From contig OW388293.1 in assembly GCA_936450465.1 (NCBI GenBank), positions 32,431,860-32,495,859 of the forward strand: a DNA stretch of 64,000 nucleotides, written 5' to 3'. Under the pieces are notes generated by a model. It did not search any database, was not told the origin of the DNA, and saw only the letters and a list, made by a program, of their open reading frames with translations. Positions 13,901-25,843 of this stretch are shown here, in pieces. The DNA comes from Gibbula magus. Lineage: Eukaryota > Mollusca > Gastropoda > Trochida > Trochidae. Position numbers and translations under genes: made by a program. The first letter of the stretch is position 1. The number at the start of each line of letters is the position of its first letter.

Positions 13901-16900
13901 CCCTGCTTGTGTCGGTCATAATTGTTTATGAAATTGAAATACGTTGATCCAGTCAAGAAGTCACATTTATTCTTCACAGCACAAGGCACGACATCAATCA
14001 TCATTATCTACAGTAAATTATAATTGTCTGCAGAAAAAACACTTACCGTTTGATATTTAATTGAAATTGTTAGTGTCATTTAGTGACTGAAAGATGTGAC
14101 CCATTTTACAACATTATTTACGAAAAAGATCGCATTGTAAACAAATTGTGTCAAAAATAAACATTGCATGAACGTGTGGCTTCAGTACCGGTGATTCATG
14201 AATTTGTTACTGAGTATGCAATGAATGAAGAACCAACAAATAGTAATACTTTCTTATACTTTATTCATAAAAAAATGTTTTACTTCCGGGTTCGTCTTTT
14301 TGGGTCAAAGATGAAATGTCCGACTGGCAAAAAATTGAATCTGCATCCCTGCTTAACAGTTACCTCTGGATACATTCCATCCATTCCATATTCCTTCATC
14401 TTTACACAGAGGTTAGTCATTCCTATAAAGGTGCCTTCCCTATTTTCAATTAAGTCAAACTATGAATGGAAGAGGGGGTATGTGAGCTGTGCTCGCTTCT
14501 ATACTTGTCTCAAATTAGTTTACCAGCTCTTGCTTGATCACATTACCAATGGTATGGTTTAATTGGATTGTAGTAGATATTCTATTTTGTTGAAAAAGAT
14601 TTTGAATTGATAAGTACCATCTCTTTATTACCGGTAAACACATTGTTGACAAAACTATATCTAAGGAATGGTTTCAATAGTGATCTTGGTCACAAAAGCA
14701 ATAGGTCACTATTGTGAAATACTTGCATTGTACTGCTCGGGTCTTGAATTTACATACATGTATATGTCGGTAGATTCTTTAAATTCTTTCAGTATCATTA
14801 TCTTTTAGATAATTGTAGAAAATATGCAATCATGATCATTTATGGAAATAACTGAAGGAGCATTTTTATTTACTCATTTAATTTGACATTTACACGAGTC
14901 AAATTAACTACTTTCTCAATAATTCTATTATGTTTAAGTGAAGATTACATGTAGGAAAAGTGAGTAATGAACAATTAAATTGTGTCAGTTAAATTGCTTC
15001 CTTAACTCTTTTTGTCTTTGCTATCTTGTTTGAAAGAGTTCATATTACTTGGGATCAGGGTACAAACGTGATGTGCACTCATGATAGGAATTCGCTGATA
15101 TGAGGACAGTATTTCTAGTTTCTCCTGTACAATCTTTCTATTTTAGTTTTCTTATCATGTTCTAACATTTATTTATTTATTCCCTGTCTTACAGAATCTC
15201 ATTTTGCACTGCTGACAAAACCCATGAGAAGGTTTTCGCTTTTATTGCCCGGAACAACATTAATGAAACTATGCAGTGCCATGCCTACTTTTGTGCCAAG
15301 AAAAAACTTGTGAGTATTTTGAGGATTTGAGTATTCAGTTTGTACCAATCTTGTCTTTGAAGGGCATTTAGAAGTGACATACATAAGAAAAAGATTTTCT
15401 GGATAACAACTTCTTTGATGTGAAAATACACTATTTTTCGGGATGTATGCTCACTCACTCATCAGGTAGAATGTAAGATGTAACAAAATGGGATACATTT
15501 ATGTAGCAAATAAAACAATCGCGAGGAAAGGGACATGTTAATGGTTCGCAATATCTTTTGCTGTAGAAAATGCAGTATTTTAAGTGTAACTCCACATTGA
15601 AATTCTGAAACAAAACATTAAAGAACACATCTTCTTACTTGAAAATCCTTTTGGTCACTCCACTGTGATAATGTGCTTTGGTCATAAAACTATCTTGAAA
15701 TGTTGTATCTCTAGTACAACCATGATATCAATACACAGGCGCAGGCAGTGACATTGACAGTTTCCCAAGCGTTTGGGCTTGCTCAGGAGCAGTGGCAGAA
15801 TGGACAGAACACTAAGGCACGGAAAGAAATTGTCAACCATCAAAAGGTGAACTTATGTTTAAATCTAAACTGGAAACCATTGTAACTAAAAACTATACCC
15901 CTGTATGCTCGGAAACATTCTCTTCCCACTGAAAATAAATAATTGCACTAATATTCTCCAACATAGCCTCTGTTCAAATGAGACGGTTTCCTATCCTGTC
16001 AGCAATAGTGAATCCTGATTGTTTGCAATTGAAATTAGTTGCAATCAGCGACATTGTTTCAACCTGATTATGCAAACTCTTCTCTTAACCATCAGTTACT
16101 GTACGAAGTGTACATATTTCTACCAAGACAGACGTCAGTAAAAAATACACGACTGTTTTTCATTAGATGAATATTTGGTTGCCTTTTCTATACAATCTCT
16201 GACAACTGCTTACTATATTTCAGGCATCAAACAATGAGAACTCCTCGCGAAGTCATGAAGTTATCCGACCAATCCCAGGTCATGTCGGGGCGTCAAGTTC
16301 CTCTGGCGATCCTTTTGATGGTTAGTATTTTTGCAAAGATTTTGTCAGCTATAGTTCCAGTGTTGTTCCTAGGTGATCTCCTGAGGGGGTCATTTTGGCC
16401 AATTCTGAACAAGTCACTTAGTGGGACCCTTTACACTGGTAAAAGTACCTACTGCTAGAAATTTTAAGGGACACCAAGCCAAAAAGGTGGGCAAATGTCC
16501 CCAGGATCCCCTCTAGGAACAGCACTGTAGTTCTCCTTGAATGTAGAAATGATTACATTGTATGAAGATCATGAAGCTTGTCATTAAAGACTTCAGGAGA
16601 GCTTTGACCCAGGCAATCCTCTCATTTTCTACCAGTGTTCTTTTCATTCACATTAACATTTGTATAGTGCCAATGTCCAGCTCTGTTGAACTGATCAAAC
16701 ACACTTTATAAATAACTGAATCATGTTTCCAAATTATTTATCTATCACACGTGTGAAGAATATTTTTATTATTGACTTGTTTCCAGAAACAATGAATTTG
16801 TTGCTTTCGGTGAATTATAACTTAACTAAAAACTCGAAAGTTCAAATTGACTAGAAAGTCATGTAAACAGTATTTATTGCCCAGAACTTATGAGTCTGCA

Positions 16901-18225
16901 GCTGAGTCATTCCAGGAAAAACAGGGCCAATCAAAGACAAACTAGGCCAAAAAGAGTCTTGAGTAATTGTAGTAGCACAATTGGTGACAGACCCAAGCTG
17001 ACACTTCAAAACTTTGAGGGGTGGTATCTGTTCACCAATCTTGTTTATAATCATGATTTCAATGTGCAAATAGAATTAATAAAAAGAAATTTCCTTATTT
17101 AAGTATTTCCTTATTGACAGAGTTTCAGGTCCTTTGTACGTTGTATTTGCTCTCACTTTCTTCTTGTGTCAATACAACGGAGCCCGGCCAATACGCAAAT
17201 ACTCAATCAATAACATTATACCGGTAATAGTATTCCAATTTTGACTGACCTTTATTATTTTCCAGTATTTGTTTCTCCTACACAAAGCTCCAGTAATTCA
17301 AAGGGTACTTGGGTGAGTACAACATACAAGTTTTACAATAAGTACTGTTCATGATTAGTTCCAATGACACGGTGGGACAAAATATAAAAATAAGGTTAAT
17401 AAATTTTGCATGCTCTCTATTCGTATAATCCTGGACCCATATTTTCGAAGCTCTCTTAGCACTAAGATAGTCGTAAGTGCCATACATTTACATTGACTTA
17501 CGACTTTCTTAGTGTTAAGACAGCTTCGAAAATATGGGCCCTGTTCATTGACAATTCAGTTGCATATATTTTGTCCATGACCAATTAGTATGTAAAGTGT
17601 TACAATCTATTTTGATCTAAACTTCTAACCCACGGTTCAAACATTGAGTAATCTTGTTATGTAACTTTCAGCAACAATTTGGTGACGCCAATATGGATGA
17701 AGAGGATCTCGAAGATGATTTTTCAAGGTATTGATCTTTCATGTGTTTTTTTAATGATTTGAAGATAAATGAAATTAGTAATTGAGAAACTTCATTTTGC
17801 TGACAAAGAAGCTGTAATCTTATTATAAATCTATTATCCTAAAACTTGGATCCGGAATGTTCAGGGGTAGCTTCTCTGGGTCAATCTTGGATGTTTCTTT
17901 GGTAACTAATTGTAATTGCTGTAAATTGACAACTCAGAATGGTTTTGCACTAATTAATGGAACAGCTGAAGTGTTCATATAAGATAGTGAGGTATTTTCA
18001 TTACAGCAGTCTAACACATAGCGAACTTATTAAAATCTTGGCTCCTAAACAAATCTCAATTTTTGTGACAGGCTTGCCGAGAACCGAGGTCGTCGCCTAC
18101 ACTCTTTCAGCACGGACCTGAGGAGAGAAGACTGTGATGAGAGTGTACAACAATACATGGACGGACAGCGGTGTTTTGAGGAGTTCTCCAGGCAGAAATC
18201 TATAGAAGACCTACTCAACTTATGA
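10931..18225 (+). CDS. LDLRAP1: LDLRAP1/ARH-like PTB adaptor, 9 exons, 303 aa
   Basis: Exons: 10931-10994, 12218-12375, 12826-12938, 15195-15309, 15739-15846, 16224-16320, 17266-17312, 17672-17727, 18072-18225. All junctions are GT-AG and phases join without a stop. The protein starts MDALLRVVRKS, close to vertebrate LDLRAP1 (about 308 aa). A PTB domain covers roughly residues 30-180 (FYMKYLGSTLVEE; AGKKLTKVSL; IYRISFCTADKTHEKVFAFIA; AQAVTLTVSQAF). The tail has an AP-2-type DPF motif (215-217), an acidic FSRLAENR (251-258) fitting the FxxLxxxR beta2-appendage motif, and a C-terminal LLNL (300-303) that may be a clathrin box. By family it links NPxY-bearing LDL-receptor-type cargo to clathrin and AP-2 at the plasma membrane. 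Introns contain repeats, a hAT MITE and a Penelope arm. Identity is strong; exact start and 3' end are not transcript-supported. Confidence 0.92.
11459..11527 (+). repeat. SINE 3'-part fragment
   Basis: In intron 1 of the LDLRAP1-like gene. The sequence 'ggctgcaatactgccgaagc' followed by 'gatgttaaacaataactcact' matches in order the fragment at 50231-50290 (inverted there). It also resembles the tail of the complete SINE at 59780-60097. No tRNA-like head remains. Confidence 0.6.
13060..14450. repeat. Degenerate tandem array, unit about 185 bp, in LDLRAP1 intron 3
   Basis: Phrases 'ctcccaaactatacatgcta', 'ccatgatctctagttgtgcc', 'gggttagacctatttctga' and 'ggtttccatggaaacatgacc' recur in order about every 180-190 bp from 13120 to 13745. 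The array begins near 'tataccccagccttacagca' at 13062. It is interrupted at 13750/14352 by a hAT-type element and resumes after it. Related phrases ('cccaaactaaacatgcc', 'ccaccaaacttggtac') occur at 40250-40300 and 40590-40640. Confidence 0.7.
13751..14351. mobile_element. Non-autonomous hAT-type element with perfect 8-bp TSD
   Basis: The 601-bp element starts 'cagggatgcagaaat' and ends with the inverse 'ctgcatccctg'. It is flanked by identical 8-bp direct repeats 'cttaacag' at 13743-13750 and 14352-14359. An 8-bp duplication with CAGGG-type termini is the hAT pattern. It has no transposase; a 132-codon open frame overlapping its right end has no recognisable domain. It sits inside the tandem array of LDLRAP1 intron 3. 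Confidence 0.85.
15352..15545 (-). mobile_element. Penelope-like terminal arm (degenerate) in LDLRAP1 intron 4
   Basis: Begins 43 bp after exon 4. 'gtctttgaagggcatttaga' and then 'agattttctggataacaact' match the ends of the elements at 22468-22660 and 45546-48229. The inverted ribozyme-like core is decayed ('tcatcag' intact near 15460, the GAAAC segment changed). Only one arm is present, with no reverse transcriptase. It is an old solo remnant. Confidence 0.75.
17433..17541. repeat. MITE-like hairpin, GGRCCCATATTTTCGAAG termini
   Basis: Located in intron 7 of the LDLRAP1-like gene. The left end 'ggacccatattttcgaagct' is the inverse of the right end 'agcttcgaaaatatgggccc', and the inner parts ('tcttagcactaaga', 'tcgtaagt') are also inverted. 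It is a short foldback element of about 109 bp. Confidence 0.8.
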
Positions 18226-21200
18226 CGAGAATGAGCTTTGTATTTATCTCTTTCTGTGTTATATTATTGTGGTGACTAATGCACTGTGTGATGACTGTTC
18301 AGGTGTTTTAACTGGCTCGAGATATCTGGTACAGTTTCTCCTCTGTTTAAATGATTACCTACTAATAACAGGAGAAATCTTCAAAGGTTTCAAACACTTT
18401 GAATGGTTAAGATAAATGTTTTGTTTCATTGGATACAAAACTTTCATCAGTGGTATTTTCATGTTGAAAAATTAGTTCTAATACTATTCATTATAATCAT
18501 TAATCATGTGAAACATATGCAAATTTGTTCTTTCTCTTTAAATGTTTAATGATTTAATCTTTAAGCACATAATCCGATAAAGGATTGCATAAGGGTTGAT
18601 ATGCAGTGCTTGGCAAGGATCTGCATCCATTGTACTCTCACTACCACATCCCACAATCAGTTGGTTCACATTCTCGACTTATCCAAAAACTTGCACAGTT
18701 ACATGCTGAAGTAGTCATAGGGCGTTTTTCCATTCAGCATATCAAAAGAACACCACGTTATACCAAATTGTTACAAATTGAGAATATGGAAAAACCCTCA
18801 TCCCCTTTTCTTCTCGACTATCACGTGTTTTGTTTGAATCTCTCGAGTCTGCATGTATATATGTATCAGCCTCTTCCAGTTACCTTGTTCCGTGGAGAAC
18901 ATGTTAGTTTACTCTATTTATTTTTTACAATCATCATGCATCCCTTACCTAATTTAAACATCTGGGCCCTTATTCTCAAAACGTTCGTAGACTTAAGAAT
19001 TCTTAACTTTGATCGTAGCCCATGTGTTAAGAATGGGCTTAATAAGTTCGAAGGGGAAGAATGTTTTGAGAATAAGGGCCCTGTTTCTTTTCATTTAGTC
19101 TCTGGAAAAGTCATTCTACATTTGCTAGTCTAATCTATTTGTTGATAAAATGTTTTACATATTCACATCATGTTAATGAATTTCTTCAAAGTATTGAAGA
19201 TACCCATCGAAATCAGCTAAGTGGTTTTGGATATAGTTAATGATTTTAACAGTTTAGTATGAACTATTTCTAGCTCTGACGTCAGATTTGTTAAGTACGT
19301 TAACTTCGAACATGGCGGTAAGTGCTAGATATTGACAAATATTTAGAAATAACTTTTAAGTCTGGTTTGAGTTGAGCAATATTTCTGTAGTACAAGAGTA
19401 AGGTGTGAACTCTGCTAACAGTGATTGTCAAACAACTATTTCCTTAAATCTCACCTCTGTATGTCCACTATTTATGTTATGTCATCCAACTTTTTGTTAG
19501 TTTTCTGAATTTTTATATTTTTGCAATATCTTGTACACTTATTGCATGTAAAAGACGTTAGATCTATAGTATGAATCTTGGTGTGCATTTGTTTATCTGT
19601 GTTGTTTACAAAAAAGCTCGCGCTGCTGAAGGTTGGTGAATATATTTATTTTTAAAATATTATTTGATGTATTAATGAATTTGATTACTTCCTGATTAAT
19701 GTATTATGTACTTAGGTGAGTTGTATTGGATATAAAACCAATTTGTTCAAAATTCCTGGTTGGTTTTACATTCTGTGAAAGAGGAAAACAAAAAACGTAA
19801 AATATAAACACTCTGATCTGATCATGGCAAGCTCATAGTTAATGTTATAATTCATCTTTTTCAACTCACAGATCTATGTTGCTTGTGTTGATAGTGTTCT
19901 AGTCTCTAGACCTCTGGTTAATTAAATGATTATGAATTAAGTGTTGCTGGCACTCACCTTGTATCGGATGTATCAGATCTATGTTGTACTTATTATAGAA
20001 AAATGTATGATATAGTAATATATTGTTCTTCATGTAATTATAGGGCATTTTTTCTAAAACCAAGTATTTTTCAAATTATCCGTTTTGACAAACATTTTGA
20101 AGATCTTTGACCTGAGAATTACTTCATGAGAAGGAGGGGACATTCTCTTCCCACAGAGGTAACTCCCTTCAGGTTCCCATTCTACCCTCTGTTGTTTTAC
20201 ACTTGAAATCGGGGGCAGAAAGGGAGTGTCCTGATTGGTTCATGAGAAGGAGGGAGAAGAGTTATTCAGATCAATGCAATCAGATGGATTATGCCATATT
20301 CAAACTTTGAAGAAAAAGAATGTAAAATCAAGAAAGTGTTCCAAGATTTCATGTAAATGTTGCAGTATTAAATCATAAATGAAAATACTTGTCATTGAAT
20401 TATTTGCATGTGTAGCAATGGTATTATCAATAGATTGTTTGCTATTTCCTTTTTCAGGTATGATGTATATTTACCATTATCTTTCAGATAGGTTAATTAC
20501 AGTTTTTATTGCATATATATGAGAATTTCTTTCAAGAAACTTCTTACTCTGATAATCTAGTTTGATTTTTTGAACAAATTAATTCTTTAAAATATTTAAT
20601 ATCAGTATAGATAAACATATATATATATCCACAAGAAAGTTAGCATAATGGAAATAATTAATTAGGAGAACAAGCATTATGTTTATAAAATAATTATGTC
20701 TGTAAGGCAATACATGATAATCAGGGATTTAAATTTGCAGTACATCAGCTGATTTCAGTTCCTTAAGGTCATCTGTCATGGTCTGTTGATTTCCATTATG
20801 GGTTATGTCAGGAATATTTTCCTATATGAATAATACTAGTAACCTTTATTAGAAGTGCTGTTGGCATTCAAATTGATGCAAGAGTCGGATTAATTTTTGG
20901 GGGTAAATTTGTGATATTTTAGTGTATAAAGAATTAGTCCTAGTCTTGTAGAAAGCTTTTTACTGGTGCTATAAGCTTTAATTTGTTAAAAAGAAGTTGG
21001 ACTCGAATTTGATTTGAAACAATTCGGATGTTCAAGCACAGGTGAAGTTTAGCGCAAATATTTTACGCAACAGATATGAACGACCAGTTTTCCATATGTG
21101 CGAACATCTTCATCTAAAACTAGGGTTTGAATAATGAATATGTACTGAACAAAATAAGTTAGGGATATTGGATGTTTTATGATTAATATTTCATTTGTAT

Positions 21201-22467
21201 GTCAAGTAGTAATACCTTATTATTCATACTTTCAAAATTTCCCTTACAATTTTTGTCCAGTATAAATCAAAAGAAGAATTTGTAAAATGTAAATTTGATG
21301 ATTTGTTCTTATTATTAAGAAACCACAATGTTAATTGCAAAGTGAAACATTTGCTTAGTTATGTGAAACTATTTGTTCGTTGAACTTGATGTTGATGAAA
21401 GTAGTCTTGGTTCTGACTAAATTACAATTTTATCATAAAATGATAAAAAGGTGATACCTGAATAACGTTGTATGTCCATTTCTTTTAACTAACACAATGA
21501 CATGAAAACTTACTGTTGAATTGTATTTCACCACCTCGTTTATTTTTCATAAAATCTAAAAATTGGACATCCTACTTGCAAGTTTGTCGTAAGTTGATGT
21601 GATTGATAAATTATTGAAAATTAATTGAACTAGGAATATGAAACAAAACCACTTTGATGTGATGCCAATTCATGTTCTTGTTTGCTTTCAGTTTGATTTT
21701 TCATGTTTTAATGTTCTTGAAGATCTCATTTAAACTGAACCTGTCACAGGTTTATGAAATGATGAATTATTCTTAGTGTATGAACATGAAGCAGGCAAAC
21801 ATTACGATATCGGATTTCTTTTATTTTTTTAATTAAAAAAATCATTTAAAAATTTTTGATGAATTTTGAAAACTGGAAAGTTGTGTTTGGCTTAACCAAA
21901 TTGACTCCTTTAAAGTTCTGTTAAATCAATATAAAAGAAAATACTTGCAATGTTGTGTGTCGATAAGATCTCATTTTGATTTTAGATTTGAACCTGTTGC
22001 TATTGTCTGAAATGCTACATTTATTATAAAAGTTTGCCTTTTATATTACTTTTCCCTATTCTTGTGATCTAAATGTAAAAACGGTAAATATCTTTTGATA
22101 TAAAACCATGAACCTATGTCTTCAACTGCAAAAGATTACTGTGTCAAAATTTATCAATTTCATCATTAATCTCGTGTTTAAGAGGACATTCACATTTTCA
22201 TGCATGTGTTGATAATAAACCGCATTGTTCTATATACCTTGTTTGTTATTTGAGCACAAGAAGATGCTTAGTCAAATATCTGAATGACTTTCGATTCAAA
22301 ATTCGGCAATACCAGCAAGTTATAAGGAGACGCTGGTCACTTCGACTAACATGAGTTTTGAAGGTTTACAACATGACAACCTCTAGATTCATGAATGTTT
22401 TTTCCCAGAAAAGCCAAGTTGCATAACTATCCAATCTAAATAAATTTAGATCGACAGTTCTATATTA
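18226..22467. other. LDLRAP1 3' flank and intergenic DNA
   Basis: No coding exon recognised. The 3' UTR of the LDLRAP1-like gene must begin here. AATAAA-type hexamers occur, for example near 22213, but none can be tied to the gene. A 175-codon open frame at 18606-19133 overlaps a MITE and is rejected. The start-like sequence 'ATGGCG|gtaagt' at 19314 could be a first coding exon, but no continuation was found. One copy of the dispersed motif 'ctcttcccacagaggtaact' lies near 20145. Confidence 0.5.
18964..19081. repeat. MITE-like hairpin, GGGCCCTTATTCTCAAAA termini
   Basis: The left terminus 'gggcccttattctcaaaacg' is mirrored by 'tgttttgagaataagggccc'. Internal sequence around 'cttaagaattcttaa' is also self-complementary. 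The overall design resembles the elements at 17433 and 43761 (GGGYCC ends plus an internal 'cttaag'-rich stem). Confidence 0.8.
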
Positions 22468-22660
22468 GGTCTTTGAAGGGCATTTAGAAGTGGTATACAT
22501 AAGAACATGAAGATTTTCTGGATAACAACTTCTTTAATGTGATAATACATGGCGTTTCGGAGTACATACTCACTCAGCGTCTCCTTAGTGAGTATGTACT
22601 CCGAAACATCGTGTATATTCACATTAAAAAAGTTGTTATCCAGAAAATCTTCATGTTCTT
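22468..22660. mobile_element. 193-bp palindromic Penelope-like insertion with 12-bp TSD
   Basis: Identical 12-bp direct repeats 'agttctatatta' at 22456-22467 and 22661-22672 flank two inverted Penelope terminal arms. The left arm is longer by about 32 bp ('ggtctttgaagggcatttag' onward). The arms share 'agattttctggataacaact' and 'gtactccgaaac' sequence and meet at about 22575-22586. Both arms lack the intact CTGATGA half of the ribozyme core. No reverse transcriptase lies between them. Confidence 0.85.
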
Positions 22661-23381
22661 AGTTCTATATTATGTTATTAGTAACTTATTACTCATATGG
22701 TTGAAAATAACCGAGTTATTATTTTCAATATGAGCGCATGTCCGCACATCACATTTGCCTTGTATTAAACCTTTGTTTCACCTAGACTTCCCGTATGACG
22801 TTGTCTGTGACATCATAACACAATTGTTCGTGACATCACATTAGCTTCCCATTGCAAGTCAGCATTTCTCTGGCTATGAATGAAATGGAATTGAATCAGT
22901 AATAAAGAAATTATTACACTCGCTCGGGCAATACAACAGTTCACACTCGTTTTGTAAAAGTCATAGGACACACCTTCTTGGGTACTCATCGCTATTTATA
23001 ACAGTCAATTATATAGAACTGTCTTATCTAAATTTATTTAGACTGATAACTATTCAATAGGTTGGAGTTTTTACCTTCAATAGGTTGGAGTTCAATTATC
23101 ACATGTATAGGAACATGGTTGCCCATGATTTCTAGATTAGTGAAGGTAATTGATAGCTTTCATGACGATTGTCCAGAGTGAACTTATAGTCGTATCAAGC
23201 AAATGAATACACGTGACACTAATTGAGAAATATTTATACAACTATACAAGCTGAAATATATTTTAAAATATAGATAAATGTACACTGTAAATTTTCTAAA
23301 ATATCTCGAGAATATCTAAATGGATGTAGATATATAATACCAATATAAAATTGATGATACGGTTTTCACCCAGTTCGTAGT

Positions 23382-25803
23382 CTATACAACACGGACGAAT
23401 GACATAAACAATACAGAAATGATGAGAAAGAGGCACATACATATTCTGTCAAAGGTGAGTGTGGTCAACAGCAAACTAACTGGTGACCTTTTCGGTTCCA
23501 AGTCCTCTCCCTTTTGAGGGGAGACCTCAAATACTGCCGGCCTGGAGTCATCAACATCGGACTGCGTGCCCATCCCGGATGTCAGGTCACGGTCAGGGTC
23601 ATACCCAATGCTGGACTGGAACCCACTGGAGTCCGATTCTTCCACATCTGGTCCTGAGACGACCTTCATCTCTATTGCAACCACTGAGTTCAACATGGCG
23701 AGTGCTTCACCGGAAGTTGCTCTTTCGAGTACATGACCCAACATACACTTCTCTGAAACGGGCACTATGCCAGAAATGACTGATGCTTGAACAATACGAT
23801 CAAGCATCTTGCCCAACCCGTACACATCACTGGCTTTTGATGTGTGACCTCCAGCCTTCACCTCTGGAGCGAGATGGTGGAAGATGTCCAAGTTGGCGTC
23901 GTCAAAAGATATCCCGGATCTGTATGAGGCGCATCCCATGTCGCAGAACTTGACCACTGGTTCCGGTGTGGTAAGGTCAACCAGTATATTATCTGGCTTG
24001 ATGTCGTTGACCAATATGTCCATTCCGTGTATTCTACTCAGTCCCTCTGCCAGCTGGCGGGAAATATTCAGCCAGTGTAGTCTTGAGAGGGTTTTCTCCG
24101 ACAGTATGTCCCTCAGTGTAATGCCTGACCCAAACAGTTCAAGGACGATGCTAAAGTTGCCTCCTAAAGTATCCATCACAAGACCATAACATAAGGGAAC
24201 AAAGCCTGTGGGTTCTAGGTACATGGTAACTTTGGCTTCATCAAACACTTTATCTTTCGGCACCAAGTCGCTGAAGGGTTCCTTGACGGCAACCTGTTGC
24301 CTTTTACCGTTGATGTCAAACCATGCTACAGCCACTTCTCCAAAGGTACCAGCTCCAATGACAAACGGCATCCCGTCAATTGTTGTCTTGTACTGGAACA
24401 GATGCGAAGGCAGGACTGGAGGTCGGACCTGCCAGTATGTGTAGGCTCTCCTGTAGGCCGACCCGTAGAGATGATAGAATACGTGGTCTGTATTGAAGGG
24501 AACCAGGCTGTCACAGTCAGTTCTGATGTCTGGAGGAACCTCTGTGGACTTGTCAACGGGCCTTTCAGAACCACTGCAACAGAAACGTGTGTAATGTATG
24601 AGGTAAATAATTGGGTACCAATTACGATTTGAATCAAAGTATATTTGAGACTGACATCTACTCTATTGTTTGTTTTTAACAATGTGCCAATGCCTTCTAT
24701 ACAGGATTCATTTTCAACTCAATGGCGTTCAGTTATTTTTCTCAGATGCTAGAAGGTTAACAAATTTGCTGCGGTTGATTCGTCAAAATAGTCAATTAAC
24801 ACCTGGCGTCGTCTTGTATAAACATGGTGACACTTGACTTAGAGGTTATAAAGATACTGTTATGCAGCTTGTTACACATATAGATATTTACGAATACCTA
24901 CCGTTCATAAGACCTTACACCTTCTGCTCTAGTGTGAACGTCGCCATTGGTAAAGGTCTCTCTGCAGCTTCCATCTTCTCTCACAATAGCCTGGGCCTCA
25001 CTCCTTGACTTCCTGGGCTGGGTGCCAATGAGGGGTCTGCATATGGTGGTCACCAACTCCTCTTTCAACGATTCAGGGATGTCGGTCATACGCTGATAGC
25101 AGGACACCTCATTCAGCATGTGCTGCAACGTGTCATAGGCATTCTCTGATGTGGCTTTGGAGGGAACTTCGGACTCATTGGTCGGTTGGCATTTTGGGAC
25201 TTCACAGGTTGCGGGAGGTTGAAACCCAGATTTGACAGTTCCACAGTTCTGACTAATACCTTCACTTGAACCAACCATTTTTGGTTGAACAGCTTCATGT
25301 GAAAGAATATCGTGGTGCGGTCGTTCTACAACGCACGAAACACCACAGATAGCGCTTTTCGAAAACTCTTCTTTAGATCCATTGTTGCCTGCATTGTATC
25401 GTGGTTTAAACGTTTGAGTCGCGATTAGATTTGTTCTGCTCGTTTGTTTCGGAGGCTTGTCAGTTCGTTTTGCCCGTAAAGAGCGTGGTCTATTTGTTGA
25501 CCAGCGATGCTTCGTCGTTTCTTGGTCGGATCCCTGGGCAATAACGCTAAACGATTTCGACGTGACAGTTCTGATGTTCCGGGGATCCCAGGCATTGCTG
25601 TTGTTGTTGCAGTTAAGTTGAATCATGTCTTCATTTACGCAATATTGAAGACATCCTTCTTCCAGAATGAGCATCTCTGATGGTGACAAGTTCTTTTCAT
25701 TGTGCACTGGATCTCCGATTTTCGGTTTGTCATTTTCAAAACCATCAAACAGTAAATCTATTTCGGAAAAACTTGGAAATGACCTTGGTGCATCGATATA
25801 CAT
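23382..25803 (-). CDS. Tail-anchored protein kinase-like protein, 2 coding exons, 697 aa
   Basis: Minus strand: coding exon 1 is 25803-24902, coding exon 2 is 24573-23382, joined in frame through CG|T. The start MYIDAPRSF follows an acceptor-like TTTGCAG at 25844-25850, so a noncoding 5' exon is likely; an in-frame ATG at 25896 lies upstream of that site. Residues 1-300 are polar and look disordered. The kinase domain begins near 370: GAGTFGEV loop (374-381), VAVK with K398, E413 as possible alpha-C Glu, VNDIKPDNIL with D491, K493 and N496, DMG in place of DFG (D512), APE (536-538). The HRD His and Arg are missing, but ATP-, Mg- and catalytic residues remain, so activity is possible. A hydrophobic stretch (about 675-694) ends the protein, predicting a tail-anchored protein with the kinase facing the cytosol. 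The substrate is unknown. It is divergent from FAAP100, whose start is 2 kb away. Confidence 0.82.
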
Positions 25804-25843
25804 TATTGCTCCTCCAATGTGAATGTTTGCGAAGGTTTGAAAC

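Noticed and set aside
14164..14562. 132-codon open frame on the + strand
   Set aside because: It overlaps the right end of the hAT-type element and the tandem array in an LDLRAP1 intron. It shows no domain and no splice support.
18606..19133. 175-codon open frame downstream of the LDLRAP1-like gene
   Set aside because: It runs through a MITE hairpin (18964-19081). Composition is noncoding-like and no family is recognisable.
19314..19330. ATGGCG|gtaagt, a possible first coding exon
   Set aside because: The context is typical of short first exons, but no downstream + strand exon with matching phase was found before FAAP100.
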